Assembly: GCA_029781865.1 (NCBI GenBank)
Contig: JAKOVW010000039.1
Coordinates: 1 to 64,000 of the forward strand
Source: Bacteroidota bacterium
GTDB taxonomy: Bacteria > Bacteroidota > Bacteroidia > Chitinophagales > Saprospiraceae
Direction of reading: 5' to 3'
Length of the DNA: 64,000 bases
Part shown: positions 57,808-64,000 of the stretch, piece after piece
Numbering within the stretch: position 1 is the first letter of the stretch
How the letters are laid out: each line of letters starts with the position of its first letter
Translations under genes and position numbers: made by a program
The notes under the pieces: model-generated
Told to the model about the DNA's origin: nothing
Databases searched by the model: none
What the model saw: the letters and a program-made list of their open reading frames with translations, nothing else

Positions 57808-59424
57808 CTATTTATCAATTGATTTCTTCTTTTCTTTTTGACCTGTCAATATCTTCAGATATTCTTTGGCTGATTCATTCTCCGGATCTAAATTGAGCAC
57901 GAGATTGCAATAAGACTTAGACATTTCATTATTGTCTGTCTGTGCGAAGTAGACAACCATATACAGATAGCTTTCAATTAACCTGGCTTTGTTCTTCACA
58001 GGATCAACAGATGCCAGTTCGATGTACTTTTCATAATATGGTTTAGCAAGAAATAATTTCTGCGTTGAATCCAGATCATAATTTATTTTAGCCCTGATGT
58101 ACCAGCCATAATCGTACTTCGGACTCAAGGAAAGGACTTGTCCAAACGTAGTATCCGCCATGACCAATTTACCATTACTTCTTTGAGCAATACCCAGATA
58201 AACCAACTCTCCCACTGTCAATGGTGCAATTTTAGCTTTTTCCTGGTACCAATATTCTGCTTTATTATAATTTTTAGCATCATAGTAAGACTTTGCAAGC
58301 ATGATTTCGATTTCTGCATTCCGTTCCGGTTGTTTCTTCATCAATTCAACAAAGAACATTTCAGAAGTATCCATCAGGTTTAATTTAGCTGCTGCCCTAG
58401 CCGCATATTCGTAATCAGAAGGATAGGTTTTTCTATTGGCTGTATCTTTTTGAATATTTGAAAAAAGCAGGAAGCTTTCATCCAAAGCACTTTTGAAATT
58501 TCCACTTTCATAATAAGACCAGGCCAACCATCTATGCAAAGTATATTCCTCAGGATTGCTGACGAGTATCTTGTTTCCTTCTTCAATTGCCCGTTTATAG
58601 TCTTTAGCCTGAAAACACAAAAACTTCACAAACCTTACTTTGGCATCCACATCGGATCCAATCAGGCTTACATATTTTTCCAAAAGCGGTACCACCTTAT
58701 CGTATTTACCTGTTCTGATGTACAGTTCATAAAGATCTTTATAGGCGATGGCATAATCTGGTTTAATCTTAATTGCTTTTTCGAGCTGTTCAATGGCAAG
58801 ATCCACTTGTTTGCCGGATGCCCAGATTCTACCCATTTTTACATAGGTCTCCGGATCATTTTTATCCTTCTCAACTGCAGTTTCATAAGAAGTCATAGAA
58901 TTACCGAGGTCTCCTTTAGCCTGGTAGCTATCTCCCAAATAAATCCAATACTTTGACTGTTTTGGGTCGAGATCCCTTGCTTTACTGAAATATTCCAGTG
59001 CAGCTTCAGGTATGGGTTTCTTACCATATAAATAGGCCATTCCGACCATAGATTGCAACTGCGAATTTTTTGAGTTGCCTTTCAAGGCAGTTTCGAAGTG
59101 TTTTTTGGCATCTCCAACCTTGTTTTCATCCAGGTCGAGGCGGCCCAGACCAACATGACATTGGTCACATTTCGAACTGATTTCCAAGCCTTTATTATAA
59201 GATTTGCGGGCTTCAGCCGGATTATCCATGGCATAATACACTTCGCCGATATAGTAGGAATAGATATACTCCTTTGGATCTGACTGCGCCAGTTTATTAA
59301 ATGTCGCTAATGCTGCGCTGTAGTTTTCATTTTCCAAATGCCTGATTCCCTCCTGAAGGGTCTGTGCCAAACTCAAATTTGCAAAACCCAGCAAAAGAAG
59401 GGCTGTAAAGAGACTTAGTTTCAT
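57808..59424 (-). CDS. Exported TPR protein
   Basis: From ATG 59424 this 538-residue protein has a clean signal peptide (MKLSLFTALLLLGFANLSLAQ). The rest is a chain of about 12 tetratricopeptide hairpins (for example AALATFNKLAQSDPKEYIYSYYIGEVYYAMDNPAEA), a protein-binding solenoid likely in the periplasm. In other Bacteroidota a TPR gene of this size follows a PstS-like gene in an ExbBD-TonB cluster; here the PstS-like gene is 313 bp upstream. The start is supported by a TATTTTTG -7 element (59461-59454) that lies inside the longer frame starting at 59472. Confidence 0.88.
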   Translation of the reverse strand: MKLSLFTALLLLGFANLSLAQTLQEGIRHLENENYSAALATFNKLAQSDPKEYIYSYYIGEVYYAMDNPAEARKSYNKGLEISSKCDQCHVGLGRLDLDENKVGDAKKHFETALKGNSKNSQLQSMVGMAYLYGKKPIPEAALEYFSKARDLDPKQSKYWIYLGDSYQAKGDLGNSMTSYETAVEKDKNDPETYVKMGRIWASGKQVDLAIEQLEKAIKIKPDYAIAYKDLYELYIRTGKYDKVVPLLEKYVSLIGSDVDAKVRFVKFLCFQAKDYKRAIEEGNKILVSNPEEYTLHRWLAWSYYESGNFKSALDESFLLFSNIQKDTANRKTYPSDYEYAARAAAKLNLMDTSEMFFVELMKKQPERNAEIEIMLAKSYYDAKNYNKAEYWYQEKAKIAPLTVGELVYLGIAQRSNGKLVMADTTFGQVLSLSPKYDYGWYIRAKINYDLDSTQKLFLAKPYYEKYIELASVDPVKNKARLIESYLYMVVYFAQTDNNEMSKSYCNLVLNLDPENESAKEYLKILTGQKEKKKSIDK

Positions 59425-59453
59425 AAATACCTTGACTTTATTGAAAATGTCGG

Positions 59454-59461
59454 CAAAAATA
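59454..59461 (-). promoter_or_regulatory. Promoter -7 element for the TPR gene
   Basis: The minus strand reads TATTTTTG, matching TAnnTTTG, 29 bases before the ATG at 59424. It argues against the longer frame that starts at 59472. Confidence 0.5.
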
Positions 59462-59737
59462 AGATTTTTCATTCGTTCCTGATTTTTTGTATGAATAAGA
59501 AATCATCAAATTAAATATACCCTTTGACGTCCGAAAACCATCCATCGTTCGGTTTTGGTAGTTAAGAAATGATTAAAATAGAGGGTAGCCTGCCAGCATT
59601 ATGTCTTAAAGGTCGTGTTATGAGGCATCTGACGGACGATTCGCTAATTATCTTATTTCTTCTCCTAACCTACAACCTTCTGCCTATAGACTATGGATAA
59701 TCATCTTCCAACAGTCCAGAGACCCTAATGCAACCAT

Positions 59738-60664
59738 CTATTTGACCACCTTGAACGAAGATCCCTTCAATTCAATCCATCGTTCGGTTTGGTAAAGTGG
59801 CAATAAACCGGCTTTTAACAATATTCGTTGCCCTATTTCTCCTGTAACAAAGGAAGCAAAACCAAGGCCCAAATCGCTTTTACCCGATGTACTGACAAAA
59901 TAATAGGTGCGGGTCAGGGGATATTTATCATCCTGCAACAGATATTGATCCGGATGCATATAGCCTAACTGCAAGGAATCCTTAGATCTGCTGATCCCCA
60001 AAACTTTGTAGGAATTCAACCTGGCTTGCACTGTACTATTATCCGAATCACTGAATTCAGACCAATCCAAAACGGCAATCGCCTGTTTATTTTGTTTCAG
60101 ATAATTGAAAATGGCCTCTTTGTTTTCCAGAGTATAAACAGATTTTGAAAATGGAGCGGCATTCATTTTTTGCAAAAGAAATTGTGCAATGCCTGAACCT
60201 ACATCTTCAATAACTACCGTATTGAATGAAGATTTTTGCAAGGGATTTCCTTGACACAAATTCAAAAAATCTTCATAGAGCATTCCCGTATCTGCAGCAT
60301 CTTTATTGCACAATAATGCCAGAGCCCCTTTTGCAAATGGATAGACCCGTGGATGCACGTTATTATTGGAAATAAAATCATTCAATTCTTCTTTACTTAA
60401 TGATCTGCATAGTACAGCCGTATGAATGCTATCCTTCCGCAGCATTTTCAAAATCGTAGATTCATTCTTATATACCAAATCCAGTTTTGCATACTTATAA
60501 TTGCGTTCAAAAATATCTTCTTCCTGCACCATGATTTCCTTCAATTGCACATCACAGGCGATACGTATGTCACCCATAGTTGGTGTACTTTCTTTCGGTC
60601 CGGAATCTTTGCAAGAACAAAAACAAAGTAAAATAAGCAATGATGAATAACAGATTGATCTCAT
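59738..60664 (-). CDS. PstS-like periplasmic phosphate-binding-type lipoprotein
   Basis: From ATG 60664 this 308-residue protein has a lipoprotein signal (lipobox CFCSC). It has the two-lobed fold of PstS-like solute-binding proteins (DIRIACDVQLKEIMVQEEDIFERNY at the start, VVIEDVGSGIAQFLLQKM in the hinge region, YYFVSTSGKSDLGLGFASFVTGEIGQRIL near the end). The usual phosphate-contact residues are hard to match with confidence, so the ligand may not be phosphate. No ABC permease or ATPase is nearby. In related genomes this type of gene lies in an ExbB/ExbD/TonB cluster together with a TPR gene. The frame opening at TTG 60694 was not used. Confidence 0.78.
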   Translation of the reverse strand: MRSICYSSLLILLCFCSCKDSGPKESTPTMGDIRIACDVQLKEIMVQEEDIFERNYKYAKLDLVYKNESTILKMLRKDSIHTAVLCRSLSKEELNDFISNNNVHPRVYPFAKGALALLCNKDAADTGMLYEDFLNLCQGNPLQKSSFNTVVIEDVGSGIAQFLLQKMNAAPFSKSVYTLENKEAIFNYLKQNKQAIAVLDWSEFSDSDNSTVQARLNSYKVLGISRSKDSLQLGYMHPDQYLLQDDKYPLTRTYYFVSTSGKSDLGLGFASFVTGEIGQRILLKAGLLPLYQTERWIELKGSSFKVVK

Positions 60665-60708
60665 GGAACTTCTAATATTGTGATGAATCAACAAAGTTCA
60701 GAACAGGC

Positions 60709-60716
60709 CAAAGATA
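60709..60716 (-). promoter_or_regulatory. Promoter -7 element for the PstS-like gene
   Basis: The minus strand reads TATCTTTG, an exact TAnnTTTG match 44 bases before ATG 60664. It separates this gene from the T9SS gene upstream. Confidence 0.45.
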
Positions 60717-60767
60717 ACAACTTAATGACCGGCTTGGTTTTGCTTAGAAATTTAATTTCTGCAAACA

Positions 60768-62336
60768 TCATTGAATAATCAGTTTTTTCGAAGTCCATTT
60801 TTTTCCATCAAAAATCTTTACAAAATAAATTCCACCCGGTTGTGATGAAATATCAATGTTTGTTTTTTCCACTTGAGGGTATGAAGATTGATATATTTTT
60901 TGAGCGAACGAATTGTAAATTTCAATTTTAGCATTTTTTGACAACTGATCAGGACTATGTCCTAAAGTAAAGATTCCATGCCCGGGATTAGGGTAAAATA
61001 ATATGGAGTTGGCATCATTATTTGTTTGGTGTATTGAAGTAGTGAGAACCTGACAATTGTAACCCTGCATGTTGTAAAAAGTTTGTATTGTTTGAGCCCT
61101 TTGTTTCAAAAGGCTAACAGAAGTCAGATTATTACCTTTATAATCACGCGCATATGGAAAAGCAATGTCCACACAAATCTTTGAACCTGCTTTGAAATCA
61201 ATCGGACCAATAGAAGTAACACCTCTTCTGTCTCCTGCTATATCACCAAGCTGGGTCCATCCTGTTCCATTTGGATCTCCATTAAATGCGAATTTAGCAG
61301 TATCAATTGATCCCGGGTTGTAACCTATTCCACCTCTTGTTAATGGAGTTCCATTTTTCCATAATCCTGTAAGGTATCTGTAATATTCTATTGAGATATT
61401 CGGATCCCCGGTAGCATATGGAGGGTTTCCTGCAGAAGGATTATTATAATACATATAAGAAGACATATTCTGATTAAGAATTATGCATCCATGGGCTGGC
61501 GAATTAGTTCCAAAAATTAAATCGTTTGAATTGCCATTGTATATGTAAGACGTATTCAGTGAACTATCGCAGCCTACATATTCAATAAAATCTGAAGGGA
61601 AACTCATTTCAGTGAAAATACCCAAATACACTTGTTTATAATCTTCCAGAGAACGATTAAAAAGTTCATAATTTACAAAAACTGTTTGGTTAAGTGCAGA
61701 ATCCGATTGGGATACATACATATAAACCAAACCATGTACTTCAATATCTAACATCTCTGAATTGGACTTAGTATGTATTTCTTTAGCATCATTTGCTATA
61801 AAAAAAACTGCCTGATCGCCTCTTATTTCCGGATAGTCACCATTTACAGGATCATAAATCTTATTTGAATTCACATCGATAAATGGTGCAAGTATAGCTG
61901 CCTCTCCATTTATAACATTGCCATTACCTGGCCATTTTTCAATTTCCTTAGGTAAAATATATCCAGGCTTTTTATAATTTGCAATATGCTCTTCGATAGT
62001 TGATTTGTTGATCTTCCAAACATTGTTGTATGTTGATAAATAGGAAGTATCGTAATAGTTCATAGCAACAGGGCCATAAAATAAATCCGATGAAGTATTG
62101 TTCCTAAAAGTCTGGGCAGCAAGATGTAAGTGCTGATACTGATCATATCCGCCAATCCATATATTTCCATTTAATGACAAATTTCTACCCCCTTTTGGTA
62201 CTTGAAATTTACCATTAAACAACGTTCCATCCGAATATACTACTATAGATACATCATTGGTATCCAATAAGGCGGATTCCTGCCCTGTGATTTTTAAAGC
62301 ACAGATGAGGCAGATAGATATTATTTGGTATTTCAT
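60768..62336 (-). CDS. Secreted protein with T9SS type A sorting domain, unknown function
   Basis: This 522-residue protein has a signal peptide (about 1-18, ending CALKITGQ). A large beta-rich middle part contains GGRNLSLNGNIWIGGYDQ, DVNSNKIYDPVNGDYPEIRGD and GYNPGSIDTAKFAFNGDPNGTGW. A type A sorting domain closes it (SILFYPNPGHGIFTL to SKKLIIQ). The middle part has many Asn, Tyr and Ser and no catalytic motif that I can recognise; similar secreted proteins are widespread in Saprospiria-like genomes. By eye it looks richer in A and T than its neighbours. It is followed by its own downstream neighbour, the PstS-like gene, in the same direction. Confidence 0.85.
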   Translation of the reverse strand: MKYQIISICLICALKITGQESALLDTNDVSIVVYSDGTLFNGKFQVPKGGRNLSLNGNIWIGGYDQYQHLHLAAQTFRNNTSSDLFYGPVAMNYYDTSYLSTYNNVWKINKSTIEEHIANYKKPGYILPKEIEKWPGNGNVINGEAAILAPFIDVNSNKIYDPVNGDYPEIRGDQAVFFIANDAKEIHTKSNSEMLDIEVHGLVYMYVSQSDSALNQTVFVNYELFNRSLEDYKQVYLGIFTEMSFPSDFIEYVGCDSSLNTSYIYNGNSNDLIFGTNSPAHGCIILNQNMSSYMYYNNPSAGNPPYATGDPNISIEYYRYLTGLWKNGTPLTRGGIGYNPGSIDTAKFAFNGDPNGTGWTQLGDIAGDRRGVTSIGPIDFKAGSKICVDIAFPYARDYKGNNLTSVSLLKQRAQTIQTFYNMQGYNCQVLTTSIHQTNNDANSILFYPNPGHGIFTLGHSPDQLSKNAKIEIYNSFAQKIYQSSYPQVEKTNIDISSQPGGIYFVKIFDGKKWTSKKLIIQ

Positions 62337-62536
62337 ATTAAAGTTTTAAGCTCCGGAGAATAGATTACGGATAAATCAACAATAAGGTAATCGTTAAAAT
62401 TTCATTTTTGTGTTCTAAAGCCTGGTATTTTTTATGAGATTATAAAACAAAATTCAATCGTGAGAGAATATGGATTTCACGAATTCAAAGAATCAGGAAC
62501 CATATTGAATATTTTAAAGAATGATGTTAAAAGGAA
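62337..62536. other. Intergenic region upstream of the T9SS gene
   Basis: An AT-rich stretch without a recognisable gene or hairpin. No exact TAnnTTTG match was found close to the 62336 start. Confidence 0.3.
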
Positions 62537-62788
62537 ATGTCACCCCTTCGGGGTTGGTGTTATGTTCCTAATATCTTGCTATAATCATGTCACCCCTTCG
62601 GGGTTGGATGCGTAGATGCTATCGTGATTCCGTTGCTATAATCATGTCACCCCTTCGGGGTTGGAATGACGGTTATCAATTAGAATTATTAGTTCCAATC
62701 TGAATGTTCAACCTCGAAGAGGTGATATTTTTGTAGCACATCATCACATTAAAATTGAACCCTGAAAGGGTGGTATTTTTTTTCAACA
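62537..62788. repeat. Cluster of five hairpin repeats in opposing orientation
   Basis: Three copies share GTCACCCCTTCGGGGTTGG, ending at 62557, 62607 and 62664; the second and third are preceded by TTGCTATAATCAT. Each holds the palindrome ACCCCTTCGGGGT. Two degenerate reverse-orientation copies follow: 62707-62738 (CAACCTCGAAGAGGTGATAT) and 62755-62788 (GAACCCTGAAAGGGTGGTAT). The forward spacing is 50 and 57 bases. Confidence 0.85.
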
Positions 62789-62885
62789 ATTATTTCACCC
62801 CTATTCCTTCACCTCTTAATTGTATCTGTCATCCAAAACGAAGTCAGGGATCTGTTCTAGCCGAATTTGGATAATAATTTACATA

Positions 62886-62915
62886 AAGATTCCTCGCTGG
62901 CGCTCGGAATGACAT
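62886..62915. repeat. Probable dispersed intergenic repeat fragment
   Basis: The sequence TCCTCGCTGGCGCTCGGAAT followed by GACATA is of a type I recall as a common intergenic repeat in Bacteroidota assemblies. Only one copy is in this window, so the call rests on recollection, not on comparison here. Confidence 0.4.
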
Positions 62916-63010
62916 ACCATTTTTATGAAGGGAGATGGGAAGTCAACATCCATAATTCAATTTATTAGACTGTACTGCCTGATTAGTATTTATTGAGAAT
63001 ATATCATCCA

Positions 63011-63114
63011 TTCCTCCACTAACTCATAACTCCTCACTCATAACTCACCATTCATCTCTCCTCAATCAAAACTGGCAACTCCTAACTACTAACTCCTAAC
63101 TGCTAACTGCTAAC
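63011..63114. repeat. Heptamer repeat tract, reverse orientation
   Basis: Read on the minus strand it gives GTTAGCA, GTTAGCA, GTTAGGA, GTTAGTA and GTTAGGA units and related heptamers, the same family as the tracts at 47.1, 49.6, 50.7 and 55.3 kb. It ends 14 bases before the stop codon end of the Smr-domain gene. Confidence 0.75.
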
Positions 63115-63128
63115 TTAAAAAGCCTTTC

Positions 63129-63635
63129 TCATCTCATCCAGATTTCCAGGGCTCCCAGATCAGGAGTTGAAGCAACGAGATTGACTTCCGGATAATTTTT
63201 TAAAAGTGCTTCGACTGCTGCTTTGAGTTTTCCTTGTCCTCTGCCATGAATGATTCGTATGAACGGAAATTTTTTCTGAATGGCTGCTTCAATGTATTCT
63301 TTGCATTTCTCCAATTGAAATTCGATGATATGTGGATGGGGATTATTCATTCGTTCAGGAGCCAACTTTTCATAGTGTAAATCGATGACATGTTGAATGG
63401 ACTCTATCGGTTTAAGCGGACTAAAAGAAGCACGGCCTTCGTCTTCTACTAATTTCACCTCAACTTGCTCTACTGGTTCTTCATAAGGTTGAAGATCATT
63501 TTCCGGAATCCGCAATAACAAATCAGTAGTTCGCACTTTTGCCATTCCATCCTGGTCTATTCCCTCAAATCGCCCGCGAAGGTTCTTTGAAATAATTATC
63601 ACAAGATCGCCAACCCAATAATCTGATAAATTCAT
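63129..63635 (-). CDS. Smr-domain protein with N-terminal SH3-like part
   Basis: This 168-residue protein has a small N-terminal beta-rich part (about 1-50; YWVGDLVIIISKNLRGRFEGI, SH3-like) and a C-terminal Smr domain (about 85-168). The Smr signatures are HVIDLHYEKL (the DLH-type motif) and FIRIIHGRGQGKLKAAVEALL (the HGxG motif). Smr domains are nucleases or nucleic-acid-binding modules, as in MutS2, but no MutS part is present here. No signal peptide, so it is cytoplasmic. The specific role is unknown. Confidence 0.9.
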   Translation of the reverse strand: MNLSDYWVGDLVIIISKNLRGRFEGIDQDGMAKVRTTDLLLRIPENDLQPYEEPVEQVEVKLVEDEGRASFSPLKPIESIQHVIDLHYEKLAPERMNNPHPHIIEFQLEKCKEYIEAAIQKKFPFIRIIHGRGQGKLKAAVEALLKNYPEVNLVASTPDLGALEIWMR

Positions 63636-63934
63636 GCAGGAATTACAAAATGATTTATAATGCTAAATTTCGATTTGATAATGAATAGAGATCACAAAAT
63701 AAGATATCTCCTGCCAATTTCATTCAACTTTGACTTGAAAATTATTTTGAAAAAAGATCTGGCTGACAGCCCAAATAATTACACCTCGTACCACAATGTT
63801 AATGATCTCATTGTGTTTTCAAAAAACTTAATACAAAACACGCTATACGCACATCATATTCCTTTTGCCATAGCCGGGTTTACATAAGCTTCAACATACC
63901 TGCCTGGGTATATTAAAATCCCCGCCGGAATGCG
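63636..63934. other. Intergenic region before the right-edge gene
   Basis: A 75-codon open frame at 63660-63887 has no recognisable features and is probably chance. No other gene, hairpin or repeat was recognised. Confidence 0.35.
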
Positions 63935-63942
63935 TACTTTTG
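63935..63942 (+). promoter_or_regulatory. Promoter -7 element for the right-edge gene
   Basis: TACTTTTG matches TAnnTTTG exactly and lies 36 bases before the ATG at 63979. No TTG at a proper -33 distance. Confidence 0.5.
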
Positions 63943-63978
63943 CAATCCGTTTTGTTATACTGTCATTATTAGAACCAT

Positions 63979-64000
63979 ATGAAATTATTCGCTCTTTGTA
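63979..64000 (+). CDS. Start of a gene that runs off the right edge
   Basis: ATG 63979 follows a -7 element by 36 bases and opens MKLFALC, the beginning of what could be a signal peptide. Only seven codons are inside the window, so nothing can be said about the product. Confidence 0.45.

Noticed and set aside
62537-62664. Three direct repeats as a CRISPR array
   Set aside because: Only three copies, unequal spacing (50 and 57 bases), a strong internal palindrome, reversed copies next to them and no cas gene in the window.
63660-63887. 75-codon plus-strand frame before the right-edge gene
   Set aside because: No signal peptide, domain or promoter; the composition is that of AT-rich noncoding DNA.

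Overview
The window looks like a chromosomal piece of a Bacteroidota bacterium, most likely from the Saprospiria/Saprospiraceae. The clues are: several very large secreted proteins with HYR-like, cohesin-like, dockerin-like and SprB-type repeats; type IX secretion system (T9SS) C-terminal sorting domains of both type A and type B; a PorP/SprF-type outer-membrane protein; no obvious Shine-Dalgarno sequences; and repeated TAnnTTTG promoter -7 motifs just upstream of genes. The assignment to family level is inference. No rRNA, tRNA, CRISPR array, transposase or phage gene was seen.

Bases 1-25,200 are almost entirely minus strand and devoted to the cell surface. They hold the N-terminal part of a giant HYR-like protein, a small secreted protein upstream of it, two tandem ~1,100-residue FG-GAP/ASPIC lipoproteins, a SprB-like adhesin paired with a PorP/SprF protein, a 1,313-residue HYR/dockerin/cohesin-like T9SS protein and an orphan LuxR-type response regulator. 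Between 20,900 and 28,800 lie an aspartylglucosaminidase, a GH92 alpha-mannosidase and a GH20 beta-hexosaminidase. Together these suggest breakdown of N-linked glycans; the two glycosidases end in the same kind of discoidin-like module.

Bases 28,900-41,975 mix envelope and core metabolism: a spermidine-synthase-like methyltransferase, a GlmU-like sugar nucleotidyl/acetyltransferase, ribosomal protein L31 type B, apolipoprotein N-acyltransferase, phosphoglucose/phosphomannose isomerase, a two-domain retropepsin-like protease with PDZ, a membrane EEP-fold protein that has lost catalytic residues, a lamin-tail-domain surface protein, aspartate-semialdehyde dehydrogenase, a coiled-coil protein of unknown role and a HAD-family protein.

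Bases 42,600-57,700 contain a fungalysin-type (M36) secreted metalloprotease, an RNA 2'-O-methyltransferase, a TraB/GumN protein, YraN, a rhodanese, a PASTA protein facing D-Ala-D-Ala ligase, a small beta-barrel protein, a secreted serine hydrolase, the DUF177-L32 pair, RidA, tryptophanyl-tRNA synthetase and an FAH-family enzyme. Bases 57,800-64,000 contain a TPR protein, a PstS-like lipoprotein, a T9SS protein, an Smr-domain protein and the first codons of a gene that runs off the right edge.

The least explained content is intergenic. There is an eight-unit array of ~77-bp palindromic repeats near 42.0-42.6 kb that is itself organised as ~160-bp dimers; a family of purine-rich heptamer repeats at five separate places, two of them with perfect runs; a 9-bp ATTACGCAG-type array; a cluster of five hairpin repeats in opposing orientation near 62.6 kb; and a long imperfect inverted repeat near 48.5 kb. 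Several starts were moved downstream from the longest open frame because a TTG/GTG start would lie inside or beside the promoter or before the signal peptide.
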